64,000 nucleotides of DNA from Paenimyroides aestuarii. GTDB taxonomy: Bacteria; Bacteroidota; Bacteroidia; Flavobacteriales; Flavobacteriaceae. Positions 26,286 to 36,508 of the stretch are shown here, one piece after another (position 1 is the first letter of the stretch; the number at the start of each line of letters is the position of its first letter). The stretch spans positions 2,418,001 through 2,482,000 of the forward strand of contig NZ_CP102382.1 in the NCBI RefSeq assembly GCF_024628805.1, in the 5' to 3' direction. The notes under the pieces are model-generated. The model had not been told where the DNA came from. It worked only from the letters and a program-made list of their open reading frames with translations, and did no database searches. Made by a program: the position numbers and the translations under genes.

Positions 26286-27440
26286 ACAAATGACCACTAT
26301 TTTATCATTATTTAAATCAGTCGTAAAAAAAGCGTATAAATCGCCACCGTCTTTAATTTTATGCTTTTTGCGGATTTCTTCTACTTTTAAAGGGAAATTT
26401 CGAGTGGTAATATTACACTTTGTATTTTCTAAAAACTTAATGTCTTTTTTATTGTAAGGAACAATTTGTTCAATTTTAAAAGATCTTCCCGGAAAATCGA
26501 TCAATTCATTTGAAGTATATAAATGTGAATGTTTATGCAACTTTTGCACCTTAAATTTTGCGGCAATACTATTGTAAGATCCCAATTTAAGATAACTGCT
26601 GAACGGTTCATACAGATAGTTTAACGGAAGCGACAACTGCGAATTGGAATCGTCATTTAAAGAAAAAACATCTTGATGAATTCTTCCATCGTTTGAGATG
26701 TTAACTGCGATCAAATCAGGTTCTTCTGTAAAATCTCTCTGCAGAACAATTAAAAGCTCTTTCACTTCGTTTTGTAAACCAATCGCATAAATTGCTTTCA
26801 CATTGCTTAATTCGTTTAATATAGACGAAATGTCAAGTAACGGAGCGACTTTAATTAAAATATGCTCTGATTTTTCAAAAAGAAATTCCTGCAATTCAAC
26901 TACATTAGGTGTGCAATCTTTCAGAAGAAAAACTTTGGTTTTCTTGTCGTCTCTTCGAGCAGGATCGATATAAATCCAATCGAAATTTTCTGTAGATTGT
27001 TCAAGATGAGAAATACTATCGCCAGAAATAGTTTCGATATTTTCCACATTCAAGACCCTAAAATTATGTTGAACAATTGCTGATAAATCTTCTTGAAATT
27101 CACAATGAACGACCTTTTTAAATCGCTTTGCAAAATAAAAAGCATCCACACCAAAACCACCAGTTAAGTCGATTAGTTTTTCTCCTGAAACTAATTCGCT
27201 TTTAAACTTTGCCAAGGCTTCCGATGAAGTTTGTTCGATAGATAATGTGTTGGGAAAAACAATATCATTATTTGCAAACCAAGTGGGTAATTTCTTTTCG
27301 GCTTTCTGTTTTGCTTGTATTTGATTTAAAACCCACGACCATTCATAAGCAACAAACGGATTTTTTTTTAAAGCTAAAGTATTAATGTTTTGCTTTAAAT
27401 TATCGTTTATAAATTGTTTTAAATCAGTTGGTAATATCAT
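26262..27440 (-). CDS. Class I SAM-dependent methyltransferase with THUMP-like C-terminal domain
   Basis: 392 residues. SAM-binding motif LIDLTGGFGVDAFYFAKRF at about 88-107, then CEFQEDLSAIVQHNFRVL and the catalytic-type motif WIYIDPARRD (about 145-154). The C-terminal part (FKVQKLHKHSHLYTSNELI, IRKKHKIKDGGDLYAFFTT) matches the THUMP-like domain that accompanies these proteins. RNA is the probable substrate; target unknown. Last gene of the tsaD - small protein - rsmE operon, 9 bases after rsmE. Confidence 0.85.
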   Translation of the reverse strand: MILPTDLKQFINDNLKQNINTLALKKNPFVAYEWSWVLNQIQAKQKAEKKLPTWFANNDIVFPNTLSIEQTSSEALAKFKSELVSGEKLIDLTGGFGVDAFYFAKRFKKVVHCEFQEDLSAIVQHNFRVLNVENIETISGDSISHLEQSTENFDWIYIDPARRDDKKTKVFLLKDCTPNVVELQEFLFEKSEHILIKVAPLLDISSILNELSNVKAIYAIGLQNEVKELLIVLQRDFTEEPDLIAVNISNDGRIHQDVFSLNDDSNSQLSLPLNYLYEPFSSYLKLGSYNSIAAKFKVQKLHKHSHLYTSNELIDFPGRSFKIEQIVPYNKKDIKFLENTKCNITTRNFPLKVEEIRKKHKIKDGGDLYAFFTTDLNNDKIVVICKKITTNN

Positions 27441-27449
27441 AAAATAAAA

Positions 27450-28154
27450 CTAATTATTTGCTAAAACAAATGTATGGCAACCAACAATTGCAGCGGTTTC
27501 GGTACGCAAACGGGTGTTTCCTAAAGCAACGGGTAAATAACCATTTGCTAGTGCTTTATTAATTTCGTTGGTAGAAAAATCGCCTTCGGGACCAATTAAC
27601 AACGTGTAATGCTGCTGTTTTTCAATGCGGTCTTTTAATTCCACTTTATCGGTTTCTTCACAATGTGCAATAAATTTTTGTCCGCTGATTTCTTTCGATA
27701 AAAAGTCAGTTAGTTTTACAGGCTCGTTTAAAACAGGCAGATACATTTGGTTTGATTGTTTCATGGCACTGACCAAAATTTTATCAAAACGTTCGGTTTT
27801 AATAATTTTTCTTTCGGAGTGATCGCAAATAATCGGTGTGATTTCATCCACACCAATCTCGGTAGCTTTCTCTAAAAACCATTCGTATCGATCGTTCATT
27901 TTAGTGGGTGCAACCACCATGTGAATTCGAAAATTTTTTGCTTCTGTAAATTGCGATTCCTTTATTGTAACCACACATTTTTTTTCTGATGCTAAAATAA
28001 TTTCACAAACAAATAAAAAACCTTTTCCGTTGGTAATGTGTAAAATAGAACCTTCTGATTTACGTAAAACTTTAACAATATGTTTACTTTCTTCTTTATC
28101 AAAAGTGAACTCATTTGTTTCATTGTCTATGTGCGGAGCGTAAAATAACTGCAT
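27450..28154 (-). CDS. rsmE: 16S rRNA (uracil(1498)-N(3))-methyltransferase
   Basis: 234 residues from ATG 28154 (MQLFYAPHIDNETNEF). A TTG at 28166 would add four residues and overlap the previous gene, so ATG is preferred. SPOUT methyltransferase: N-terminal PUA-like part (HIVKVLRKSEGSILHITNG), MVVAPTKMNDRYEWFLEKATEIGVDEITP, the knot sequence LLIGPEGDFSTNEI and ALGNTRLRTETAAI. It methylates U1498 of 16S rRNA in the decoding centre. Operon with neighbours on both sides (gaps of 8 and 9 bases). Confidence 0.94.
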   Translation of the reverse strand: MQLFYAPHIDNETNEFTFDKEESKHIVKVLRKSEGSILHITNGKGFLFVCEIILASEKKCVVTIKESQFTEAKNFRIHMVVAPTKMNDRYEWFLEKATEIGVDEITPIICDHSERKIIKTERFDKILVSAMKQSNQMYLPVLNEPVKLTDFLSKEISGQKFIAHCEETDKVELKDRIEKQQHYTLLIGPEGDFSTNEINKALANGYLPVALGNTRLRTETAAIVGCHTFVLANN

Positions 28155-28162
28155 TTTAATGA

Positions 28163-28699
28163 TCAAATATTATTTTTAAAAGCTTTTAACTTTTCTCGTT
28201 GAATTCTTTTAAGTTGTTTTTTAGATTTATCTGTAAAAAGATGTCTTGACTTCACATATTCTTCACTTTTAATCCAAAGTAAATATCTTTCTTTAAAATC
28301 AGATAAACTTGTTTCATGTATATAAGGCAAATAATATTCAATTATGTTAGCATTTCCTTGACAAAATTCCATAAGGCAATTCTGAAGTAAAGTCAATCTG
28401 TAATAATTCATTCCATCTATTCTATCTGCAATAATGATTGCGATTTCGCCAATAGTCAAATATCTTTCCAAACAATCAGAATACACTTTAGTTTTATTAG
28501 AGTCCAAGAAATATTCTGATAATATCTCTGCAGCTTTCCAATCATAACTTAATAAAATTTTACCCGCGTTTGTGTTTACTATCTCTCGTGAATGTTTAAC
28601 TAAAGATATTTCTTTCAGTAATGAATATACTTCAACATTAGTTTGTGAAAAACTATTTAATTTCAAAAACAAAAAAAGTAATATAAAAATGTTCTTCAT
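28163..28699 (-). CDS. Small secreted protein of unknown function in the tsaD operon
   Basis: 178 residues with a signal peptide (MKNIFILLFLFLKLNSFSQ). The mature part is alpha-helical and charged, with two cysteines (SDCLERYL, NCLMEFCQG gives three in total), and ends in a very basic stretch (KSKKQLKRIQREKLKAFK). I recognise no family. It sits between tsaD (31 bases upstream) and rsmE (8 bases downstream), so it is co-transcribed with two RNA-modification genes although it should be exported; this may be an accidental passenger. Confidence 0.75.
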   Translation of the reverse strand: MKNIFILLFLFLKLNSFSQTNVEVYSLLKEISLVKHSREIVNTNAGKILLSYDWKAAEILSEYFLDSNKTKVYSDCLERYLTIGEIAIIIADRIDGMNYYRLTLLQNCLMEFCQGNANIIEYYLPYIHETSLSDFKERYLLWIKSEEYVKSRHLFTDKSKKQLKRIQREKLKAFKNNI

Positions 28700-28730
28700 A
28701 ATTTACATGTAAGATTTGAAGATTAGCTTT

Positions 28731-29750
28731 TTAAAACTCTAATCTTGCTTTAGAAACCACTTCGTCATCACTCAAAATTCCTAAACGATATTTGTGATAA
28801 CCCACAATGCCAATCATTGCGGCATTATCAGTGGTATATTCAAATTTTGGTATAAAAGTTTTCCAGCCGTATTTGGTTTCGGTTTCTTTTAAGGCTTTGC
28901 GAATCCCCGAATTTGCTGAGACACCACCGCCAATTGCAATCTGTGTAATTCCAGTTTGTTCCACAGCCATTTTAATTTTATCCATTAAAATTTTAATGAT
29001 GATGTGTTGTACAGATGCACAAATATCATCGATGTTTTCTTTGATAAAGTTCGGATTTTTCTGAACTTCTTTCTGTATAAAATATAAAATCTGTGTTTTT
29101 AAACCCGAGAAACTAAAATTTAATCCGTCAACTTTTGGTTTGGTAAATCTGTATGCTTTTGGATTTCCGTTTTGGGCATGTTTGTCAATCAAAGGACCAC
29201 CAGGATAAGGAAAACCTAATATTTTAGCGGTTTTGTCATACGCTTCGCCAACAGCATCATCAGTTGTTTCGCCTAAAATTTCCATATCAACAAACGAATT
29301 CACTTTTACAATCTGTGTATGTCCGCCGCTAATGGTCATTGCCAAAAAGGGAAAGGTAGGCTTGTCATAGCCTTCCTCATCAATAAAATGAGCCAAAATA
29401 TGCGCGTGCATGTGGTTTACGGCTATTAACGGAATGTTCAAAGCCATGCTCAACGATTTTGCAAACGAACCACCTACTAACAAAGAGCCCATTAAACCTG
29501 GACCTTGTGTAAAAGCAATCGCGCTTAAATCGGTTTTTTGTATGCCTGCTTTTTTCAAAGCAATAGCAACCACTGGAACAATATTTTGTTGGTGTGCACG
29601 CGATGCCAATTCTGGAATTACACCACCATACAACTCATGAATTTCCTGCTTTGCCACCACATTGCTCAACACACTCTCATTGCACAATACAGCCGCCCCA
29701 GTGTCATCGCACGAACTTTCTATCGCTAATATGTAGTTTTTGTTTTTCAT
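28731..29750 (-). CDS. tsaD: tRNA N6-adenosine threonylcarbamoyltransferase
   Basis: 339 residues. Kae1/TsaD features: AIESSCDDTGAAVL at the start, GGVIPELASRAHQ, metal-binding His in NHMHAH (H113, H117), SGGHTQIV, GFPYPGGPLID and GGVSANSGIRKAL. It transfers threonylcarbamoyl from TC-AMP to A37 of ANN-decoding tRNAs. The TC-AMP synthase partner is the Sua5-type gene at 49220. First gene of a four-gene minus-strand operon, divergent from tamB. Confidence 0.97.
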   Translation of the reverse strand: MKNKNYILAIESSCDDTGAAVLCNESVLSNVVAKQEIHELYGGVIPELASRAHQQNIVPVVAIALKKAGIQKTDLSAIAFTQGPGLMGSLLVGGSFAKSLSMALNIPLIAVNHMHAHILAHFIDEEGYDKPTFPFLAMTISGGHTQIVKVNSFVDMEILGETTDDAVGEAYDKTAKILGFPYPGGPLIDKHAQNGNPKAYRFTKPKVDGLNFSFSGLKTQILYFIQKEVQKNPNFIKENIDDICASVQHIIIKILMDKIKMAVEQTGITQIAIGGGVSANSGIRKALKETETKYGWKTFIPKFEYTTDNAAMIGIVGYHKYRLGILSDDEVVSKARLEF

Positions 29751-29818
29751 TTTAAAAAAAATGGTACAGTTTATGCGTAAAAGAGTATAAATTGCACATA
29801 AACTTTATATAAATTAAT

Positions 29819-29826
29819 TATTTTTG
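29819..29826 (+). promoter_or_regulatory. Possible -7 box of tamB
   Basis: TATTTTTG matches TAnnTTTG. A TTG at 29792-29794 lies 24 bases upstream, slightly beyond the usual spacing. If real, transcription starts near 29832, which limits where translation can begin. Confidence 0.45.
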
Positions 29827-29864
29827 TTTCAATTTTAATAAGCAAATTTAAAACAAATACAGCT

Positions 29865-32800
29865 ATCAAAAAACTTTTTAAAATACTGTTTGCATTGTTG
29901 TTGGGTGTGGCACTGGTTTTTATATTGGTGGCAGTTATCATTACCACCCCAATTGTTCAAACAGAACTGGCGCATTACGCCACCAAGCGCATCAACGAAC
30001 AGTTCAACATCCGAACATCTATCGGGCAAGTTGCTGTGCAGTTAGATGGAAATGTACTTTTAAAGCAGATACACGTTCTAGATGACCGAAATAACGATTT
30101 AGCTTACATTGACCGACTTTATACGAATATTACTGATTTCAAGCAACTTACAGAAGGTAAATTGTTGTTTGGAAGTACCGAACTGCAAGATGTAAAATTT
30201 TATATCCACAAATACAAAGGCGATTCGCTTACCAATTTAGATAAATTTATTGCCGTTTTTGATGACGGAAAGCCTGGAAAAGGTACTTTTTTGATGAAAA
30301 TTGATCATTTAGACCTAACAAATGGTCATTTTAAAATTACCGATGATCATACCGGCAACACTCCAATTGATTTCAAAGAAATGAACGGTTCTTTAAATAA
30401 TTTACTTATTAAAGGGCCAAATATTACAGCAGATATCACCAACTTGGCTTTAAAAGACAAAAGAGGTATTTATATTAAAGATTTGGTTACCACTTTTTCA
30501 ATGACCAAAACTTCGATGGATCTAAAACCTTTTGCAATTGAAACCGAAGAATCTTACATTAAAGGGAATATTGCGATGCGCTATGCCGAAGGTGATTTAA
30601 AATATTTCACTGAAAAGGTAAATTTGGCCATTGATCTGAATAAATCTAAAATTGCTACTAACGATTTAAAGTATTTTTATAAAGAATTCGGAACTGATAA
30701 TACACTGTATATCAACACAAAAGCAACCGGTACTTTAAATAATATTAAGTTGGCAAACACCCAGTTGTCTGATAAATTAGGTTCAGAAATTATTGGCAAT
30801 TTTGCCTTAAAAAACCTTTTTGTAAAGAAAAATCCGTTTCGGGTGGAAGCAAATTTGAATCGCATGAATATTATGCGTTCAAATGCTGTGGCACTGCTTC
30901 CAAATATTTTAGGAAAATCGTTGCCAGTAGAATTAGAAAAGTTGGGATTGCTGAATATGCAAGGCTTTGTGGCGTATGAAAATTTTTATGTGGATGCAGA
31001 TGTCGAAGCCATTACAAATCTCGGTTTTGCCAAAGCCGATGTGGAATTGTGGAACGTTAACCAAAAGCAAAACGCTACCTATAAAGGCACTATTTCGCTT
31101 GATAACTTTGATATTGGAGGATTAATTGCAAACGAAAAAATGGGAACGGCAACGCTTACAGCAAGTGTTGATGGTAAAAGTTTCGATCCGGAATCTTTCA
31201 ACACAATCATCAAAAGCCAGGTGCAGCAGTTTACCTTCAACAATTATGTTTATAAAGATATTACAATCGACGGAAGTCTGAAACTACCCGCATATACTGG
31301 AACTTTGGTTAGTAACGATCCAAATGCGTTGTTGAATTTTAATGGCACTTTAGATTTATCAAAAGATAAAACGGCGGTTGATTTTAAAGCTGATGTGCAA
31401 CATTTGAATATGAATGCTTTGCATATTGTTAAAGATTCTTTGGGTGTTTTTAACGGACATTTTGAACTAGCAGGAACGGGCGAAAACTTGGATACTTTTG
31501 AAGGAACCATTCTTGCCGAGAACGCCACTTACACCAACGCAAACGCTACCTATATCTTTGATCACATTTTGGTGAAATCATCCTTTGAACCTAATAATAT
31601 CCGCCAAATTGATATAGAATCCTCCGATATTGTAAACGGATTTATTCGCGGAAATTTTAAATTCAACCAGTTAAAAGGAATTGTAGAAAATTCGCTAGGA
31701 AGCTTGTACCAAAACTATTCTCCTAATCCCATTGCAACAAATTCATATATTGAATACGACTTGCAATTTCAAAACAAAATTATCGATTTATTAGTTCCGA
31801 AGCTCGAAATTGCAAATGAAACGTCTTTTTCTGGTAAAATTACTGCAGATACCGGTGAATTTATCTTAAACATGAATGCGCCGTTTGTAAAATACGACAA
31901 CAATAAATTCAGTAATATTCAAATCGATATTAACAGTTTGCGCGAAAATCAGAATGCATTTATCGCTATTGATACTATTGATTTAAAGTTTTACAAAGCA
32001 TACGATTTTGTGCTGAACAATGCCAAGAAAAACGATACGCTTTATGCCGATACAAAATTTAAAGGAGGAACAGAAGCGGCTGATAACTACTACCTAAATT
32101 TTTACCACACCATAAACGAAGAAAATAAATCGGTTGTGGGCATCCAAAAATCTGAAATTCAGTTTAAAGAATCTGTTTGGTTTTTAAATGAATTCAACAA
32201 TAATAAAAACCGTATTATTTTTAATAAAGAAATCAATGATTTTGAAATAGAAGATATTGAACTTTCTCATAAAGATCAAACGGTTTTATTAAATGGAAGC
32301 ATGCATGGCAAGAATTATAAAGATTTAGAGCTGGATTTTAAAAATGTGGAATTAGATAAAATCACCCCCGATCTAAATAATTTAACTTTTGCAGGTTTGA
32401 TTAATGGAACTGTTTCTTTTGTGCAAGAGGATCAAATTTTTAAGCCAAAATCAAAAATAACTGTTGAAGATTTAGAAATAAACGAAGTGTTGCTGGGATT
32501 GTTCAATTTTGAGGTGGTGGGCGATGAATCACTCCAAAATTTTAATGTAAGATCGAATATAGTAAACGATTTCACCGAGAATTTTTATATGAACGGAGCC
32601 ATTTCTGTTACAAAAGGCAAAAGCCGTTTAAACCTTGACGCAGGTTTTAATAAATTCAATCTAAAAGCAATCGCACCGTTTTTATCTTCGATCATGAGTG
32701 ATGTTCGTGGCGATGCTTCTGGGCGGGCAACCATTCAAGGCACACACACAAATCCTGATATCGAAGGAAAATTATATCTATCAAATGCCGGAATGCGTCC

Positions 32801-34361
32801 TGTTTTTACTGGTGTTGATTATGTTTTTGATGAAAATGCGCCGTTAGATGTAACCGAAAGCCAATTCATCCTTCGAAACGTAAACATCACCGATTCTAAA
32901 CATAAAACAAAAGGTTTGCTGAATGGAACCATTTCACACAACAAATTAAAAAATTGGAACATTGATGCACGTTTGTCTTCCAATAATCTTTTGGCTTTAG
33001 ATAGTGATTACAAGGAAGGAACTCCGTATTATGGAACTGCATTTATCGATGGTATCGCCTCTATATTAGGTCCTGTAGAAAATTTAGTAGTGACAATTGA
33101 AGCAAAATCAAACAAGGGCACCAATATTAAAATTCCTTTAGACGATGCAGGTGGTTTGGGCGATAACAACTTTGTACATTTTTTATCTCCTCAGGAAAAA
33201 GCAGACCGTTTAAAAGGCATCAACACATCGCTTACCAATACGCGTTTTGGAGGAGTGCAGCTTAATTTTGAATTTTATATAACGCCCGATGCCGAAATTG
33301 AAATTTTATTAGACCGCGATTCAGGTCATGGAATGAAAGGCAACGGTGCTGGTTTTATAACAATGGAAATCAATACTTTGGGGCGATTTAATATGTGGGG
33401 CGATTTTCAGGTGTACAACGGAGAATACAATTTTAAATACGGCGGAATTATTGATAAAAAGCTCGATGTGGTGAAATACGGAACCATTCGTTGGGACGGC
33501 GAACCATTAAATGCCATTTTAGATTTGCAAGCTGTATATAGAACCCAAGCAAACCCAGGAATTATTGTAGAAAGTTCAGAAATCAACCGCAAAATTGATA
33601 CAAAGGTAACCATTGCCCTACAAGGAAATCTAAGCACTCCGGAAATCGATTTCTTGATTGATTTTCCGAATGTAAGTTCCAGTATAAAATCGGAAATTGA
33701 ATACCGCTTGGCAGATAAAGACACGCGCGAAACCCAAGCAATGGCATTGCTTGCTACGGGCGGGTTTATTGCAGCAGGTACAGGCGGAAGCGCTGTTTAC
33801 GGAAGTTTATTTGAACGTGCAAGTAGTTTGTTCGATGATTTATTTTCAGACGATGAAGGCAAGTTTCGGGTGGGGTTAAATTATTCCCAAACCGAAGTGA
33901 ATCCAAACCGAGATGTAGATAATCTATCTGCGCGAGTTGGTGTTACTTTTTCTACCCAAATTAGCGATCGCATTTTGGTAAATAGTAAGTTAGGTGTACC
34001 TGTTGGTGGTCGTGAAGAAAACGTGATTGTGGGCGATGTGGAAGTGCAACTTTTGCTAAACGATGACGGTTCTCTAAGAGCAAGAGTTTTTAATCGCGAA
34101 AACGAGATCAACTATATTGGGGAAGGAATTGGCTACAAGCAAGGTGTTGGGTTAACATACGAAGTAGATTTTAATACATTTAAAGAATTAATCAAAAAAA
34201 TCTTAGTAAATGCCAATAAAAAGAGTCAAAACAAGAAAAAGAAAACAGACAATGAAAACTTTCCGGAAGATGATGATTACGGTATTGAATTTTTAAAATT
34301 TCAGGAAAAAAGAAGAGAAGATACCACCGAAGAAAATAATAAAAAGCCAGAACCAAATTGA
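29865..34361 (+). CDS. tamB: TamB-like translocation and assembly module protein (start codon non-canonical)
   Basis: About 1,499 residues. An N-terminal transmembrane anchor, a very long beta-helical periplasmic region, and the C-terminal TamB domain (about the last 400 residues, including DLQAVYRTQANP and ATGGFIAAGTGGSAVYGSLFE). TamB/AsmA-type proteins bridge inner and outer membranes. Start problem: the first usual start codon, TTG 29895, falls inside the hydrophobic anchor and loses its basic N-terminus. The open frame reaches back to 29802 without ATG, GTG or other TTG. I place the start at ATC 29865, because reading it as Met gives MKKLFKILFALLLGVAL, a normal anchor; ATA 29838 is another option. 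Divergent from tsaD. Confidence 0.85.
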   Translation: MKKLFKILFALLLGVALVFILVAVIITTPIVQTELAHYATKRINEQFNIRTSIGQVAVQLDGNVLLKQIHVLDDRNNDLAYIDRLYTNITDFKQLTEGKLLFGSTELQDVKFYIHKYKGDSLTNLDKFIAVFDDGKPGKGTFLMKIDHLDLTNGHFKITDDHTGNTPIDFKEMNGSLNNLLIKGPNITADITNLALKDKRGIYIKDLVTTFSMTKTSMDLKPFAIETEESYIKGNIAMRYAEGDLKYFTEKVNLAIDLNKSKIATNDLKYFYKEFGTDNTLYINTKATGTLNNIKLANTQLSDKLGSEIIGNFALKNLFVKKNPFRVEANLNRMNIMRSNAVALLPNILGKSLPVELEKLGLLNMQGFVAYENFYVDADVEAITNLGFAKADVELWNVNQKQNATYKGTISLDNFDIGGLIANEKMGTATLTASVDGKSFDPESFNTIIKSQVQQFTFNNYVYKDITIDGSLKLPAYTGTLVSNDPNALLNFNGTLDLSKDKTAVDFKADVQHLNMNALHIVKDSLGVFNGHFELAGTGENLDTFEGTILAENATYTNANATYIFDHILVKSSFEPNNIRQIDIESSDIVNGFIRGNFKFNQLKGIVENSLGSLYQNYSPNPIATNSYIEYDLQFQNKIIDLLVPKLEIANETSFSGKITADTGEFILNMNAPFVKYDNNKFSNIQIDINSLRENQNAFIAIDTIDLKFYKAYDFVLNNAKKNDTLYADTKFKGGTEAADNYYLNFYHTINEENKSVVGIQKSEIQFKESVWFLNEFNNNKNRIIFNKEINDFEIEDIELSHKDQTVLLNGSMHGKNYKDLELDFKNVELDKITPDLNNLTFAGLINGTVSFVQEDQIFKPKSKITVEDLEINEVLLGLFNFEVVGDESLQNFNVRSNIVNDFTENFYMNGAISVTKGKSRLNLDAGFNKFNLKAIAPFLSSIMSDVRGDASGRATIQGTHTNPDIEGKLYLSNAGMRPVFTGVDYVFDENAPLDVTESQFILRNVNITDSKHKTKGLLNGTISHNKLKNWNIDARLSSNNLLALDSDYKEGTPYYGTAFIDGIASILGPVENLVVTIEAKSNKGTNIKIPLDDAGGLGDNNFVHFLSPQEKADRLKGINTSLTNTRFGGVQLNFEFYITPDAEIEILLDRDSGHGMKGNGAGFITMEINTLGRFNMWGDFQVYNGEYNFKYGGIIDKKLDVVKYGTIRWDGEPLNAILDLQAVYRTQANPGIIVESSEINRKIDTKVTIALQGNLSTPEIDFLIDFPNVSSSIKSEIEYRLADKDTRETQAMALLATGGFIAAGTGGSAVYGSLFERASSLFDDLFSDDEGKFRVGLNYSQTEVNPNRDVDNLSARVGVTFSTQISDRILVNSKLGVPVGGREENVIVGDVEVQLLLNDDGSLRARVFNRENEINYIGEGIGYKQGVGLTYEVDFNTFKELIKKILVNANKKSQNKKKKTDNENFPEDDDYGIEFLKFQEKRREDTTEENNKKPEPN

Positions 34362-34373
34362 TTCTGGCTTTTT
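34342..34373 (+). terminator. Terminator overlapping the end of tamB
   Basis: AAAAGCCAGAA at 34342-34352 pairs with TTCTGGCTTTT at 34362 on. The left arm encodes the last residues of TamB. Confidence 0.85.
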
Positions 34374-34410
34374 CAATTTTTTTTGTATCTTTAGTTGAAT
34401 AAGCAGGTTT

Positions 34411-35400
34411 ATGAAATCAAATAAAATAAAAAGAATCGGCGTGTTAACATCAGGTGGTGATGCACCCGGAATGAATGCTGCAATTAGGGCAGTAGTAAGG
34501 GCTTGTACTTTTTACGAAGTAGCTTGTTTTGGTATTTTTCGTGGCTTTCAAGGATTAATAGAAGGCGACTTAAAAGAAATGGGACCTCGCGATGTGAAAT
34601 ATATTGTATCTAAAGGCGGAACCATATTAAAATCGGCTCGTTCTAAAGAATTTATGACCGTTGAAGGCCGACAAAAAGCCATTGAAACGCTTAAAAAAAA
34701 TCAATTGGATGCATTGATTATTATTGGCGGTGATGGAAGTTTTACCGGTGGAATGCAACTTTCTAAAGAATTTGACATTCCCATTATTGGCATTCCCGGC
34801 ACGATTGATAACGATATTTATGGCACATCGCACACTTTGGGTTATGATACCGCTTTGAATACGGTGATCGATGCGGTTGATAAAATTCGAGATACAGCCA
34901 CCTCGCACAAGCGTATTTTCTTTGTAGAAGTCATGGGGCGCGATGCAGGTTTTATCGCTTTGAATTCCGGAATAGGAGCAGGAGCAGAGGAAATTTTAAT
35001 TCCTGAAGAAAATATCGGTTTACCGAAATTGTTAGAAAAACTGAAACGAAGCAAAGCTTCCGGAAAATCGAGTTGCATTGTTATAGTTGCCGAAGGTGAA
35101 AAATCGGGTAAAAATGTTTATGAGTTAAGTGATTATGTTGAAGAACATTTACCAGAATATGATGTGCGGGTGTCGGTAATTGGACATATTCAACGGGGCG
35201 GTTCGCCCAGCTGTTTTGATCGTGTTTTGGCAAGTAGATCCGGGGTGGCAGCAGTTGAAGCTTTATTAAAAGGAAAAAAGAATGTAATGATTGGATTGCA
35301 AAACGATTTAATGGCATACACACCGCTTGAAAAAGCAGTGAAAGGCGAAGCCAAAATCGATGAAGAATTAATAAGAATATCAGATATATTATCTATTTAA
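34411..35400 (+). CDS. pfkA: ATP-dependent 6-phosphofructokinase
   Basis: 329 residues. GVLTSGGDAPGMNAAIRAVVR at the N-terminus, GGDGSFTGG, the catalytic loop GIPGTIDND, EVMGRDAGFIAL and GHIQRGGSPSCFDR. These are the standard PfkA motifs; Gly after GGDG favours ATP rather than pyrophosphate. It makes fructose 1,6-bisphosphate. Its stop is 3 bases before the start of gap, so the two glycolysis genes form an operon. Confidence 0.97.
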   Translation: MKSNKIKRIGVLTSGGDAPGMNAAIRAVVRACTFYEVACFGIFRGFQGLIEGDLKEMGPRDVKYIVSKGGTILKSARSKEFMTVEGRQKAIETLKKNQLDALIIIGGDGSFTGGMQLSKEFDIPIIGIPGTIDNDIYGTSHTLGYDTALNTVIDAVDKIRDTATSHKRIFFVEVMGRDAGFIALNSGIGAGAEEILIPEENIGLPKLLEKLKRSKASGKSSCIVIVAEGEKSGKNVYELSDYVEEHLPEYDVRVSVIGHIQRGGSPSCFDRVLASRSGVAAVEALLKGKKNVMIGLQNDLMAYTPLEKAVKGEAKIDEELIRISDILSI

Positions 35401-35403
35401 GTT

Positions 35404-36405
35404 ATGAAAAAAGTAAAAATTGGAATAAACGGTTTCGGAAGAATCGGAAGATTGGTTTTGCGGGAATCATTTGAGCGAAACGATGTGGAAATTGTAGCAA
35501 TAAACGATTTAATGGAAATTGATTTATTGGCATATCTTTTAAAATATGATTCAGTTCATGGAACATTCAATAAAGAAGTTGCAATCGATGGAACTAATTT
35601 AGTAATCGATGGAAAGAAAATCAGAGTTACATCTGAAAAAGATCCTTCTTTATTAAAATGGAATGATGTGGGCGTAGAAGTAGTTGCAGATTGTTCAGGA
35701 GTTTTTAAAACAATGGATAAAGCAAGTTTACATTTACAGGCAGGTGCAAAAAAAGTAGTAATATCATCGCCATCAGATGATATTCCAATGTTTGTCATGG
35801 GCGTAAATCACGAAAAAATCACTGCAAATGATGTTGTTCTTTCAAATGCTTCCTGCACCACAAACTGTTTAGCACCCATTGCTAAGATATTAAACGATGA
35901 ATTTGGAATTCTGGAAGGATTAATGACTACTGTTCATGCAGCCACGGCATCTCAATTGGTTGTAGATGGCGCTTCAAAGAAAGATTTTCGCGGTGGTAGA
36001 TCTGCTTTAAACAACATTATTCCTGCAAGTACAGGAGCAGCAAAAGCAGTTGCTAAAGTTATTCCGGAATTAGATGGTAAATTAACAGGAATGGCTTTTC
36101 GCATACCCACACCCAATGTTTCGGTGGTAGATTTAACCGTGAAATTGGCAAAACCAACTACATATGAAAACCTTATGGAGGTGTTTAAAAAAGCATCTGA
36201 AACCCATTATAAAGGAATTTTAGGTTTTACAAACGAACCGGTTGTTTCTCAAGATTTTCTTTCGAATACCCGAACATCCATCATTGATGCCGATGCTGGA
36301 ATTGCCTTAAATGATACTTTTTTTAAAATTGTATCATGGTATGATAATGAATACGGTTATTCTGCCAAACTTTTAGACCTGATTGTATATACAAATGGTT
36401 TATAG
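35404..36405 (+). CDS. gap: Glyceraldehyde-3-phosphate dehydrogenase, type I
   Basis: 333 residues. NAD-binding [37 protein letters not shown], catalytic Cys151 in [21 protein letters not shown] and [15 protein letters not shown]. Position 32-36 (AINDL) has the Asp typical of NAD-specific enzymes. Downstream of pfkA in the same operon with a strong terminator behind it. Confidence 0.97.
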   Translation: MKKVKIGINGFGRIGRLVLRESFERNDVEIVAINDLMEIDLLAYLLKYDSVHGTFNKEVAIDGTNLVIDGKKIRVTSEKDPSLLKWNDVGVEVVADCSGVFKTMDKASLHLQAGAKKVVISSPSDDIPMFVMGVNHEKITANDVVLSNASCTTNCLAPIAKILNDEFGILEGLMTTVHAATASQLVVDGASKKDFRGGRSALNNIIPASTGAAKAVAKVIPELDGKLTGMAFRIPTPNVSVVDLTVKLAKPTTYENLMEVFKKASETHYKGILGFTNEPVVSQDFLSNTRTSIIDADAGIALNDTFFKIVSWYDNEYGYSAKLLDLIVYTNGL

Positions 36406-36425
36406 AAAAATTGAAAGTATTTCAC

Positions 36426-36466
36426 AAACTGTGTCAAAGATTAGAACTTAGACACAGTTTTTTTTT
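36426..36466 (+). terminator. Terminator of the pfkA-gap operon
   Basis: AAACTGTGTC (36426-36435) pairs with GACACAGTTT (36451-36460), followed by a T-run to 36466. Confidence 0.9.
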
Positions 36467-36508
36467 CATATGTCCTTACGAAATGTAAGACACTAAAGAG
36501 AAACGGTT

